64,000 nucleotides of DNA from Fennellomyces sp. T-0311 (Eukaryota > Mucoromycota > Mucoromycetes > Mucorales > Lichtheimiaceae): assembly GCA_025266875.1 (NCBI GenBank), contig JALLLT010000001.1, positions 1-64,000 on the forward strand, in the 5' to 3' direction. Under the pieces are notes generated by a model. That model was not told where the DNA came from. It saw only the letters and a list, made by a program, of their open reading frames with translations, and searched no databases. Of the stretch, positions 26,121 to 36,983 are shown one piece after another. Position numbers and translations under genes: made by a program. How positions within the stretch are numbered: the first letter of the stretch is position 1; the number at the start of each line of letters is the position of its first letter.

Positions 26121-26998
26121 ATGGATTTAAACATGGAAACCATCTCTCCGCAAAAGAACCTAGAGATCGACAGGGCATACATTGAATCCGAGAGCTCTCA
26201 ATGCAAGATAGACGACTGGCATTATGAAATGCGACGAGAAATGCAAGAAGTCTTGGTATGACGACAGGTATAATCCATTCAAAAATAAATGGGGTATTGA
26301 CAATGTGTTCTTGTAGCCAGGGCTCTATCTTGGCCCGTTCTCAGCCTCGCGCGATGTTCAAAGACTTCACGAGATCGGCATTACACACATTCTTTGCTTC
26401 CTTGACCAAAACGAAAAGCGGCTCTTCAGAACCGAGAACATTGTCAATCACTTTAACTTTTGGCCGGTGGAAGTATCGGACTCGACGACTCAGAACTTAA
26501 TTCCTTTATTTCCGCTCGCCACAAGTCATATCCATGAAGCGCTTATGCAGGGAGGCAGGATTTTGGTGTGTTGCAACGGTGGCATGTCGCGAAGTCCGTC
26601 GTTTGTCATTGCCTTTATCATGCAGGCGTACGATCTGAATGCGTCGCAGGCCTATCAATTTGTTCAGAACAGACGGCTATGCATTAATCCCAACGACGGG
26701 TTCAAAAGCCAGCTCAGTGTATGTGTGTTTGTGTCCTTACCTTGGTAACACACGCTCATGTACGCTTTAGGAATACGAACCAATATACAAGGCACGAAAG
26801 ACCAATGGACTCGATACCCACCAACAACAGCTAGAACAGCAACAACGGCGACGCAGGCGTTCGCTTGGTTTCGATGATGAGATGGATAATGGTCATAATA
26901 TGCGAACGGGAGGAGAATTGAAAAGACGTACAACCGAGGCAGCAGGCGAAGGAGACAATGTCGTCGGTCCAGGCGTGTCGGGTATGGCTCTGCAGTAG
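26121..26998 (+). CDS. STYX-type dual-specificity phosphatase-like protein
   Basis: Three exons (26121-26255, 26317-26718, 26771-26998) encode 254 residues. From EMRREMQEVLPGLYLGP to RRLCINPNDGF and EYEPIYKAR the protein follows animal STYX closely, including the conserved INPN segment. Animal STYX is a pseudophosphatase whose catalytic cysteine is glycine (H-G-N-A-G). Here the loop reads CCNGGMSRS (residues 130-138): the cysteine position (C131) and the arginine (R137) are present, and the preceding histidine is replaced by C130. The enzyme may therefore be active, or an oxidation-prone variant. The C-terminal tail is Gln/Arg-rich and low in complexity. The start could also be the ATG four codons later; the first is preferred for lack of contrary evidence. 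Orthology is inferred from remembered family sequence. Confidence 0.88.
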
Positions 26999-27195
26999 AA
27001 AAAAAAAAGAAAAAAAAAGAAAAAAAATCAAATACCATTGTACATTTTCCAGCGTTTCCTCGCAGCTTGAAAGAGAAAATATATAGCTACTTTACCATTT
27101 ATTTGCGGGAAAAGATGCTTTTTTTTACATGAACGGAAAGAGAGATAGAAAGGATGTTGGTACAGAAGCTTTGTGGAAGGGGATCTAGTGTTTGT

Positions 27196-29300
27196 CTATT
27201 CGTCATCAAGGGACTGGCGACGGTTCATCAAAGGTTCCTCAACGGCGGAAGGGTTGGTGGTGGGTTTGATGGCTCGTTTGTCTATCGTGGAAATATTGTA
27301 TCCGATCGTTAATACGACCAGAACAAAGAAAACAGCGCAGTATGCACCCGTCGTGAATCCAGTATCTATATACAATTCGTTAGATCAAGTAGTTTTGATA
27401 ACTTGTCCTTTGCTTACGATAGCGTGGTGCATCTATTAAAAAAACAGCTGATGTTAATTCATGTATCACAAAGAAAAAGCATACTAATGCAACTTTTTAC
27501 CTGTAACAGGCCACAGTACCAGTGGTGACCATAACCACATGATGGATGCTGAAGTATTCATAGTGGCAATAGCAAGTGCACGAACACCGATGTCACGCGA
27601 AATAGTTTCACTAGCCCAAGTCATCACAATCTAATTATAATGTAAATAACCAAAACGGCAGAAAGAAATGACAACTCACGGAAGTAGTGGAGCCTAATCC
27701 GGCATGCATACAGACAAACGATGCATAAAGGAATGGGAATGGTTGAACAAACTTGGATAACATCGTAAGGCCAAAAAATCCTACTATTGCGGGGCAAAGG
27801 ATGCACCTATCAAAGCGTGATTCACTTCATTTAGTACACACAACTGCATGCGCATCAATATGTGCGTATCACATCCCCAAAAAACATTACTCACCAAAAT
27901 CGTGTCCTCATTCGATCGCTGATAAAACCATTGCATAGTCCTGCAGTCATGGTAGTCAACATACAAGGCTAGCATAAACAGGGTCAGCGGACGATATATA
28001 TTACACAACCCCACTTTTTTTTACCGTTGTAAGAAGATTTGCAGTGACGGCATCGAATCCAACCTTTCTCATCACAATGCCGATTACATGGGATGCGCCT
28101 AATGCCAATTGCAAAGATGCCCATCCAAGAACAAACAGGTAGAGGTACTTATTACGGATAAGTTTTCGTACGGATCCAATGGTGCTCGATTGTTTGGTTG
28201 CCAATAATAGACCACCGTCCAATTTACTGCTGGCGTCATCATCCACGCGACGCATCGCAATATCACGTTCCTAAAAAAATTCCATTAGAAAAAAACACCA
28301 GCAACCCCCAGATTATATGTATACCTTGTTGTTGAGCCAACGTGTGTTATGCGGGTAATCTGGCAGGTAAAACCGCCCAAACCAAGCTAATGTGGCAGTG
28401 ACACAAGCATCAAACACAAACATCCAACGCCACCTATCATATGGAAGTATTAAATGACAATCACTGTTTCAAGCAAGTTACACCTACCCACTGATGCCAA
28501 GCACGCCTTCCATGGATTTAAGCATAATAGCTTGTACAACGCCACTCATACCATTTCCCAGGGAGCCACAAATTGTTAAAAGTGCCATTCGTTTCCCGAG
28601 TTCACGTTTGGTGTACCAAGTTCCGAGTAAAAACACGATTCCTGGATAAAACCCTGCTTCAGACAGTCCGAGAAGAACACGAATCACGTATACACCATTA
28701 ACAGATTGAACACACGCCATCGCTAACGTTAGGACTGTCCAAATAATCTCTAGTGTTGGCAAATAGATGGATGGGCGTAACTTTGATAGCATCATATTGG
28801 ACGGAATCTGCATTCTAATTGCGCCACGATATCCCTTCCATTGTCAGTTCAATTGGTTTTGCCAAAAAAAAAAAGTTTCATTAAAAGAAAATTTACACTT
28901 ACGTCAAATATCCTGCCATAAACAAGACGGTCATCCAGTTATACTGAAGACCAGTGATATTGAGTTCTTCTTCCATTCCACTGATGAACGCGCTGCCTGT
29001 AAATGGTAATTTAGTTCCGGGATGAATTTAGTTTTGTGTTCCGCCGTTACCAAGGTTACTATTATCTAGTGCCTTGACCATGTTACCAAGCATAGCGAAA
29101 CCCAGTAACCTTTTATCAAGACGATTGAGAAATGCCTTTTCGTGTTTGGGATCAATCCAGACATCATCTTGGTCATTCAAGTCATGCATCAAGATTGGAG
29201 AATCGGAACCTGATTGCCATTCACTACTCCGTCTTTGTTCCATCTCGACATTATGACGACCGGTTGAATGAGCCGGCGGTTCCGAACGTCCAGATATCAT
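27196..29300 (-). CDS. MFS permease, Dal5/allantoate anion:cation symporter family
   Basis: Ten exons (29300-29051, 28996-28903, 28814-28488, 28433-28325, 28270-28025, 27968-27895, 27806-27680, 27630-27501, 27432-27418, 27365-27196) encode 513 residues, typical for the family. A hydrophilic N terminus leads to LDKRLLGFAML and the first helix. About twelve hydrophobic helices follow, with the signature region VIRVLLGLSEAGFYPG and the loop FISDRMRTRF between helices 8 and 9. The substrate cannot be told; relatives carry allantoate, nicotinate, pantothenate or other organic anions across the plasma membrane. The exon at 27418-27432 is only 15 nt. The ATG at 29300 is the first in frame. The gene diverges from the zinc-knuckle gene at 30373. 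Confidence 0.9.
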
Positions 29301-29421
29301 TGGCAAAGAAAAAGGGTAACTACAAAAGTGTAGTGTAAATATGCGTATGCGTGTATATTAGGGGGAGGGGTGTGTGTGAAAGGAGTGAACTGTGATATAT
29401 TAGGACCGAAACTAAGGAAGG

Positions 29422-29440
29422 CACACACACACACACACAC
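29422..29440. repeat. CA microsatellite
   Basis: About nine uninterrupted CA dinucleotides lie upstream of the MFS gene. It is a simple repeat. Confidence 0.95.
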
Positions 29441-30264
29441 GTCAAAATGGTTTGGGCTTGAAATTATTATGCCGCATTGCGCGCGCGTGCACCCAGTTTA
29501 ATCCGACTATATACAATGGAGCAAACTGACGTACCATTTCAAAACCAATCGTTTAACTGTGTGATGTGGGGTAAAACGTAAAGTGTTGTTATGAAATAAA
29601 AACAAAAACGGCAGTGTTGGAGGCTAAAATAATACACGTAAAACAGCAATATTTACATATTTTTTTAAAGTTAGTTGACCATCCGAAATTTCTCTCTTTG
29701 TCTGTAGTATATTCGCTTCTCTTACAATTCCAAAGGCCAAAAAAAAATAAAAATATAGCCCTTAAAAGCGCGACACGGTGCAGATCGAATAGAGATCCGG
29801 AGAAAAAGTGCCACGCTTTTTCTGACCGACATTCCGGAATCCGGAGATTGGTTCCTGAATCAAAAAGTCAACATGAAAAGAGTAAATCTTTTTTGACATT
29901 TATTTATCGGCAAAAGATTACATACGATCTAAGATGTCAAAAGGTTTTTCCTGATCATCTACATCCAACCAACTTGAACGTTGGGGGGAGGTAAGAAAAA
30001 GGTATTTACTCTATTTGGTGCACAAAAAGATAATCGAAGAGCTGCAAGATTTATGTGTATATGCACATGTTGATGGCAGCTAAGGGGTTTGTTGGCGGCA
30101 GCTGGAAGGGAGGTCATTTTATTTGTGAATCGATTTTACCCCGCCATTTTTTTCCATCTCTTCGTTTCATCAAAAGTTTGTTATTTACCGTAAAGAATAT
30201 TCGGCTATCCTCACCACATTTGGGCTTTTTTTTTTTACTCCCCCTGAAAAGCTCTTGTAAAGTC

Positions 30265-30272
30265 TATATAAG
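30265..30272 (+). promoter_or_regulatory. TATA box of the zinc-knuckle microprotein gene
   Basis: TATATAAG lies 108 bp upstream of the ATG at 30373. It is followed by a T/C-rich leader that ends just before the start codon. The position fits a fungal TATA promoter, and its presence is part of the reason for believing the small gene downstream. Confidence 0.5.
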
Positions 30273-30372
30273 AGATCGAAAAACTCATCTTACCCCACAC
30301 TTATTTACTGCTCTTCCACACACACACTTCTCTTTTTTTTCCCTTTTTTTACCGCTTTTACTTGTATTATAA

Positions 30373-30614
30373 ATGGCTCCACCGGTGAAACCGATTAACT
30401 TGTCTGGAGGACAGTGGTGAGTATATATTACCTCACAATTTGGTTGCTGGGCTATCGAAAATTAACCTATACTTCTTTTTCGGTTCATTTATTAGCAACC
30501 ATTGTGGTCAGGTAAAATATTAATGGAATGCTGAAAGAATTTGATTCCTAATTACTCATTGTATTGTAGTACGGCCATAGCCGCGGTTCCTGTTCGTTGC
30601 TCAGACCAAAATAA
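30373..30614 (+). CDS. Candidate 34-residue CCHC zinc-knuckle microprotein
   Basis: Three exons (30373-30416, 30496-30511, 30570-30614) join in phase. Donors are GTGAGT and GTAAAA, acceptors ATTAG and TGTAG, with branch-like TTAAC and CTAAT before the acceptors. The product is 34 residues. Its middle reads CNHCGQYGHSRGSC, an exact C-x2-C-x4-H-x4-C knuckle assembled from all three exons; the short N terminus begins MAPPVKPINL. Such knuckles bind single-stranded nucleic acid or protein. The knuckle appears only after splicing: the unspliced frame stops after 15 codons. A TATA box and T-rich leader precede it, and about 0.7 kb of untranslated AT-rich sequence follows. It could instead be the spliced leader of a non-coding RNA, but an accidental perfect knuckle across two introns is unlikely. 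Confidence 0.55.
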
Positions 30615-31387
30615 GCTGCATCAATCTTTTTTTTTTCGTAAAGGCATTTCAGCGAAAAAAAAAGAAATCACGCATATATCATTCAAGCCGCTCATTCGTT
30701 CATCCCCTTTACAAAGCTCAAAAGCTTTAACCATATTACATTGATACTTTTTCTGCAAACGACATACTACACACGAAAAGAAGAACCACAAGAACTCCAT
30801 TTATTCCGCCCTCGTATTTCCTACATATATAATAGTTTGGCATGTTGATCATTTCTCGTTCTATATTGTATACGTATATGTTATCTTTTTTTCTTTACCC
30901 GCCTTTTGATCCCGTCTTACGACAAACCGCTTATTGTACCATGAACTGCTTATTTCTTCCTCTTTCTTCTTTCTTTCCTTGTACATATAACACAAACTGA
31001 CGATGATGACGACGATATTATTTTCTCCACATTTTTTTTCCTTTACACTTCGCCGTTGCAACATTTATGCATAATTTCCCCATTTTTCTTTTACAAAAAA
31101 GCTCTCTCTCACACTCGTTGACGAGTAAAAAATATAAATAAAAAAGCAAAAGCATTTATATCATATGAAGTCTTATTTAAGCGAGGCTGATTCGCGCGGA
31201 AACAATTGCTCCGAATGGATCAATCGTTTCGGCACTCCTGCCCGACCTGCAACACCAAATATAGTCGGTATAGGATTACCGTAGTCCGTCACAGTCTGTG
31301 TAACTTGTGATGCTAAAAAATAAAGAAAGTTGTCGTCCCACTTTTTCAACGTTTGTTCCTCATCCCCCACTCTTTTCATAAATCACC
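30615..31387. other. AT-rich interval: 3' region of microprotein gene and cytochrome b5 promoter
   Basis: No gene was found. The interval contains T-rich and A-rich runs, including poly-A-signal-like AATAAA stretches near 31130. A CT-rich leader just ahead of the cytochrome b5 ATG probably belongs to that gene. Confidence 0.4.
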
Positions 31388-32184
31388 ATGGCTGCCATCT
31401 ACTCCTCCGCTGACGTTGCTAAGCATAACACCAAGAACGACCTGTGGGTTGTTATTCATAACAAGGTCTACGACATTACCGAGTTTGTCCAAGAGGTAAA
31501 ACTCTTCTATTTTGTTCTTGAAACGCGTTCATATAACTTATTAAAAAATACCTTGACATTTTGAAGCACCCTGGCGGTAAATAGATCTGAGCAAAACCTT
31601 CTTGATATAACAATCTAATCAATACTCGAATATTTCCTTATACAGGTGAAGAAGTTTTGATTGATGAAGCCGGTATGTTCCTTTGGATTATTAATGCGAG
31701 AAAAAAGTGTAACCTCGTTTTTAAATGTAGGCAAGGATGCCACTGAAGCTTTCGAAGATATTGGTCACAGGTTCGAATAGAGAAAGGTTTGATGGATAAA
31801 AAATGCTGATAATGGTGATATATTACCAGTGAAGAGGCTCGTGAGTTTTACCTCACAAAGTATGAAATCGGTGAGCTTGATGAAGCAGTAAGTTTCTATT
31901 TTTTTGTGTATTCTTGATCTTCCTTGCACAAATTAAGCGGTAATACTGTAGTCCCGAAAGACCGACCACAAGTTCAATGCTATTCGCGCTGGTGAGCTCC
32001 CCGTAGAGAAGCCCAAGTCTTCGTAAGTTTGTGAAACCGTTTATGCGTGTGATGTGGGGGAATACAGAAGATTTTATTAATGATGACAACGTTTTTTTTT
32101 CTCAGGTTCTGGCGCGTATTGTTACCTGCCCTTATTGTCGCTGGCGCTATTGCTTACAAGTTTGTTCTGGAACAAAAGCATTAA
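31388..32184 (+). CDS. Cytochrome b5, membrane-anchored
   Basis: ER-anchored haem protein that donates electrons to desaturases and P450s. Seven exons (31388-31495, 31567-31576, 31646-31672, 31731-31770, 31830-31887, 31952-32022, 32106-32184) encode 130 residues. The haem ligands are His37 in HPGG and His61 in FEDIGHS. The fold-typical WVVIHNKVYDITEFV precedes them. The C terminus has one hydrophobic tail-anchor helix (residues about 106-124), then KFVLEQKH. Exon 2 is only 10 nt and carries most of the HPGG motif. The donor after exon 4 is the unusual GTTCGA. The small protein is split by six introns, a high density. Its stop lies 117 bp before the next gene on the same strand. Confidence 0.95.
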
Positions 32185-32239
32185 AAATAAAAGGGATCTC
32201 TCCGTCCGGCATTTCTTCTCCTGCAAGCACGTCTCGTTT

Positions 32240-32280
32240 TTCTCCTTTTTTTTCTTTTCTTTTCTTTTCTTTTGTTTCTT
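32240..32280 (+). repeat. T/C-rich TTTTC-repeat leader
   Basis: A pyrimidine-only tract with several TTTTC units lies between the cytochrome b5 stop and the transporter ATG. It probably belongs to the transporter's short promoter or leader, since the whole intergenic gap is 117 bp. Confidence 0.6.
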
Positions 32281-32301
32281 TTGCAAGTCTACGTATACGT
32301 T

Positions 32302-33793
32302 ATGAATGTATCACAGGTTTTGAGCAACGGCAGATTTTCGGTTTATTTTCATCAACTCTCGTTCCTGACTACTGGCGTTTGCTCAACACTGGGTGTCCAA
32401 TGGTTGTTTTATACAGGAGCTGCGAGTAGGTATTAAAGGATTTGTAGGACGCGGAACAAAACCAACGATGTAACCTTTTTTTTTTTTGAAGGTGGATCAA
32501 GCTTTTTTACGCAGCTTACGGGCTGTGTCGGCAGTATGTTGGCTGGACTAATTATTCCAAGATTACTTGCACGACCGACTATTTCGGCAACTCCAGAAGT
32601 GGCAACGGCGGTTACAGAAAAGGAGGATGAAGCTTTGGATGGGGTATTTATTATATTCGCAGAAAATGTGTATTGAATTTACTGACGATCCTGTTGTTGT
32701 GCTAGTTTGCTGTCATCAACTTACATGGAAGCAAGGAGGAGCGGGAAATATGTGCAGTTAACGGCTCAGTAAAGCATCTGGCCGTAGCTCGGCTTGCAAT
32801 ACTAGACATGACCGCAAGTTCGTTTGTAACAGTCGGATTTTCGCTTATTGGCAGTGGGGTAAAAGTTGGAACAGAAAAAAAATGGTTTTTGCTTTTTACT
32901 CACCTGCATATACATAAAAGATGTACCAAGTTATATTCAGTTCGGTTGTGGTATGGGCAGCCATACTCAGTTACTTGTTCATGCGTCGTGAATTATCGAT
33001 CAGCCAATGGGTGTCGATCTGTGGAACAAGCGCAGGACTAACGTTGTGTGCGGCGGATAGTATGGGACTTCACGAAGAGAGCAATAACGGAGGAACATCA
33101 TTCGGAACAGCATTGACGTTGGGTGGCACTTTTCTATACGGTAAGCAGAAAATGTAGGAAACCGTATCCCTGCGTTTTTGTTTTGCTTATGCTATTATAG
33201 CTTGTGTATATGTATATGGCGATCATATTCTATCACAGCAAAAGCCTCCGCCTCCACCACTTCGACTTTGCTTCTATAACGGTCTCTACACCACGTTAAT
33301 CACACTGATCTATATTGCACTTTATACGATGCCTCGATTAGATCAGCTGATACATATCGATCCCCTTGTGCCTGGTCGCACCATATTGGGAATGTATCTA
33401 TTGGTCACTGTCATTAACGCAACGCATTCATGGAATTATTATCAACTCCTGGAATCGACCGGAAGTGTAAGTTTTGGGGGGTGGGGGAGGTGATGAATGG
33501 GAGCAAGTGGCGTAGAAACAGGAGGAATAGGAGGTATTGGGCATAAACTCACATATCACATAGGTAGCTACTGGCATCCTGCAGGCAATCCGTGCGATTC
33601 TTGTCTATGCGATAAGCCATTTCTGGTATTGCTCAACTGACTCAGCTCAATGTAAGGCAAAAAAAAAATCTGGGGCAATTATCCTCACAATCTAACCTGA
33701 TATATAGGCTTCACTGTCAATAAGGGGTGTGGGTCTCTATTAGTTATTGGTTGTGTTTTGTTATTTACATTAGGAAAGAAAAGGAATAAATAG
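32302..33793 (+). CDS. Drug/metabolite-superfamily (EamA/SLC35-like) transporter
   Basis: Seven exons (32302-32425, 32492-32643, 32706-32858, 32921-33140, 33201-33466, 33564-33651, 33708-33793) encode 362 residues with about ten hydrophobic helices. The helix order, the loop LSISQWVSICGTSAGLTL and the SSVVVWAAILSYLFMRREL helix resemble DMT proteins such as nucleotide-sugar or related solute carriers. The protein ends in a basic KKRNK tail, which could be a dilysine-like retrieval signal. The substrate is not known. The start ATG opens a short polar N terminus before helix 1. The gene follows cytochrome b5 by 117 bp, with a TTTTC-repeat leader (32240-32280) between them. Confidence 0.82.
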
Positions 33794-34425
33794 ATGAAAA
33801 AATGTCAAGCTACTTGGAGACCCTGGATGGTGATAATCCTTCTGCAAAAGAGAAGAAAGCCAATCCAATGTACTATGAAGGCTAAAAACATTTATTCTCG
33901 CAACACACAGACCTTTTTTCAGAAAGGAGCTAGGACAAGACGAAAAGTAAAACACTTTTGTCGGGTCCACATGTTCGGACATTCTGACAACATGACTCCG
34001 AATGAAAAAAAACGGTCATTTTGCACTGCTTTTTGATTACAAAACAGAAAAGAGAAACGAGGGGTGGGGTCAGCGCCTTACCAAGTCTAGCAACTTGTGG
34101 GAAATGTTTCTCCACAGAAAAAAAGAAAACCAGAACTGCAATTACAACCCTGGAACCATCATGATCGTTATCTTTCAATCGATGTGGCTGCCCTGAAAGA
34201 TTTTGATATCTTTTTCTTTTCGTTAAGGCATGGGTTGATAAATAAGTTTTTTTTACAAAAGAAGCCACTCGCCGATACCCGGATCCCATGATCCACTCGG
34301 GTTATTTGAGCATGCGGCTCCGCGGGAATGGAACGTCAAGTTAACAGCCCAATTATTTTTTATTTCGCTTCCCATATTATACTCTCCCTCTCTCCCCCTT
34401 TCAACACTTTTCCCACAAAAAGAAA
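33794..34425. other. Intergenic region, no gene seen
   Basis: These 632 bp between two plus-strand genes hold only shadow-like short frames. A CT-rich leader (about 34375-34415) precedes the next ATG. Confidence 0.5.
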
Positions 34426-35302
34426 ATGATTGCTACTTCACCCACCAACCAATTTGGTAACCAAGAGAAACATGGCGTTTTATGAGCTTATATTAACCAT
34501 GGTTATAGCTGCCGTTGGGGACGAACATAAACGATCGCAACCCATTCCTATTGCTTCGCGATACGAAGAAGACGACGATCAAACGGAAACCACTGGACCA
34601 ACGCTCAGCATGGTAGCTGAATCTGTCGACGACAACACATGTTTCTCTGCCACTTTGCCGTCGATTTCGGCTTTTGAAAAACAAATGCTCGACCCCACCA
34701 ATGCTCAAGTATCTCGATACCAAAATACTTATTTCATGGATGGTGGAAATCGATTTATCTCGGTAAGTAAAAAAAAATTCGATAATTATGACGAAAAATA
34801 AAAAACTAAACGGCAGGTATAAAACAAGCTACCAACCCTTGGAAATACAAACACTAAAGCAGCGTCGCACATTTCTCGCCTGTTTGAAGAATGGCTGGAA
34901 AACAAAATTTACCGCCAACCATCGTCAAATCCTGTTGTATACGAGCGACTTCCCATCCTGGAGGACAGTGTCGAACTTTTAGCTGAGGATGTGCTCAACA
35001 AACTGAAATCGAGACCAGCGACGATGACGGGCATGTCGAAGGTTCTGGTTAAAGTCAGGACAGGCCATGTGTACACGTACCACCAATTGCAGGATGGTCA
35101 ACCTTTGATTACTGAAGATATGGAAGATTTTTTCCAGCAGTTTCCTCTTTTTGTGGAAATCATGATTTACACGATGGGAGGTGATAGCTATTGTACCACA
35201 CCCCACGCATCCGGTGACTCGACAGACCTCTTGCTTACTGTTGAAAATGCTACCATCAACCCCGAGAACCCATACCGCATCATGGACGAAATTTACATCT
35301 GA
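34426..35302 (+). CDS. Hypothetical protein, 252 residues
   Basis: Three exons (34426-34456, 34509-34762, 34829-35302) join in phase; the first intron is 52 nt. I do not recognise the family. The N-terminal third is acidic and polar (EEDDDQTETTG) and probably disordered. The middle contains a short SRLFEEWLENKIYRQP helix-like part. The C-terminal half (residues about 145-250) looks folded, with alternating hydrophobic residues such as MSKVLVKVRTGHVYTYHQL and PLFVEIMIYTMGG. The second intron's acceptor is AAG; using the CAG just upstream would give an immediate stop. Its 3' end converges on the Saf4-like gene with 80 bp between stop codons. Confidence 0.72.
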
Positions 35303-35382
35303 GCAACCTTTCTTTTTGTTACCACATTATATATGTACCTAATATCTTAAATTGTAAATATCTCATCCAAGCACAAGTTTTG

Positions 35383-36743
35383 TCATGTTTTATCTTCATC
35401 ATCATCATCATCATCAGAGCTACTGGCATAAGGCACGAGGCCACTAGTACTACTGCTACTCCGTCCTTGGCTATCAGTCCGGATCTTTTTATTTGGTCTC
35501 ACCATGACATTATCCAATTTTGATTCGTTGTTTCGAAAAAGCCCTGTACTTGGATGCAGGAAGGGATCAGTCTTGAGTCGCGTGCGCATTGCTGCTCGGA
35601 CACCCAAGTCCTTTGATGACGAGGACTTTGCAAACAATCCTGATGCGGATTTTTCCAGTTTGCGTTGCTCGATATCAGTAGGATCTATAGGATCCCAATT
35701 AACCTTTTTTCCCCAAAAGCATTATAGGGTTGGTGAACTTTACCCGCATACTCCACCATTTTGGCCTGTACTCGGTCACTTGAGCTCTCGGGTAATAATT
35801 CGATATGTAACGAATGTTTATCTCGTAATTTATCTGTTTCGTCTTGCTGCACTTTGTCTTTCTTTTTTTGTTCTCGGAACTTGCGACGAAGTTGCTGTGA
35901 ACGGGTATACGGATCGCTCCATTGGGTTTCTTGCAGATGCTGGAGTTGCGTAAGTACTGGTAAACTTTCTTGCTGCACATTCTTGTCCTTCACACCATGT
36001 TCCAATCGATATATTGGATCGGTTTCCAGCTTCTCCTTGGTTTCCTCGTCTATGTTACCTCTTTGAGTAATCACCCTCTTTCTCTTTTGAGAACTGGGAA
36101 TTACCCTGCAGCTTCATCACTTCGGTATCCTCTTCCTTCCATTCCTCGACTTTTCGCTTTGCACCGTCGACAACGACATACTCGTGGTTCTATGTACATC
36201 AAGCTCAGTTTGACATTCATATATTGAGTGTGTGAGACATACCTTTGGATCAGTATGGATTTCTATCCAGTTGCTGCATAGATGGCATCGCATGCGAAAC
36301 TGGAGAATAGGCGTGCTGTAGTAGTTTCCAATCTTTTTCTTTTCGGCATTGTAACGAACACCTAAGCAGTGGTTTAGAACGCACTATATATGGAAATTCG
36401 GCTCCATCATATACTACCTTTGCCTACGTGATTATCGCAACCAGTGCACCATATGTTAAAAGGCAACTCAAATCTTTTTTTTGTAGTATTACACAATATA
36501 TGCCCAAAAGTGCCATGAGCTCTCTGTTTTGCTGCGAAACTGTAAATCCTCACCTAACGACAAGAATGCCTTGATCGATTTTGCGGGCTCGATCGCCAAG
36601 TGGATGCTTGCCAATGAATTTATTGACAGATCCCTTAAAGACAAAAGTTGATGAGTTTCACTATAATGGCATGCGTTGCTGATTTCTGCTGTCACCTTTT
36701 CTGGTGTCCAATCGGGTGGAAAGTACTTGTTGAATGGTTGCAT
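35383..36743 (-). CDS. saf4: CWC16-family splicing factor, CCDC130/Saf4 type
   Basis: Nuclear pre-mRNA splicing factor of the Yju2/CCDC94/CCDC130 family. Seven exons (36743-36696, 36633-36554, 36473-36418, 36361-36243, 36189-36105, 36058-35744, 35684-35383) encode 334 residues. Landmarks are [20 protein letters not shown] with Cys52 and Cys55, [18 protein letters not shown], and FRMRCHLC with Cys87 and Cys90 (a four-cysteine zinc site). The CCDC130-type YRLEHGVKD and a long charged helix follow. The tail is Ser-rich and ends in an Asp run encoded by a CAT/ATC repeat. Introns of 46 and 59 nt (36059-36104, 35685-35743) are needed to keep frame. CCDC130/Saf4 fits better than Yju2 because of the N terminus and the linker after the zinc site. 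Confidence 0.92.
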
Positions 36744-36983
36744 GGTGAAAGTATGCTGAAGATGTCGTAGCGAAAGCTGGGTAATTATTTAATGTACAGG
36801 TTTATTGCTGTTGTCATGTCAGCTATATAGTACGTAAAATGGCTGATACGCATCACCATCGTTTCAAAAGAATGTAAATACATTTAAAAAGTAGCATGTC
36901 TAATATGGGATGCATTGCTTTCTTCGCAAGGTGGTGGATCCAACCGTTTTGTTTATGTACAAACTAAATAACAACGTTGTTTA

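Larger units (their letters stand above)
29301..30372. promoter_or_regulatory. Divergent intergenic region
   Basis: This 1.07 kb region lies between the divergent MFS and zinc-knuckle starts. It holds the CA microsatellite at 29422-29440, AT-rich stretches, long T-runs near 30228 and 30345, and a TATA box at 30265. No convincing gene was found; the short frames at 29614-29994 and 30055-30372 lack splice support or family likeness. Confidence 0.45.

Noticed and set aside
35683..35760. Apparent frameshift at an A-run in the Saf4-like gene
   Set aside because: A 59-nt intron (35685-35743, GTAAAG to CTATAG) removes the run and restores the frame, so no frameshift or sequence error is needed.
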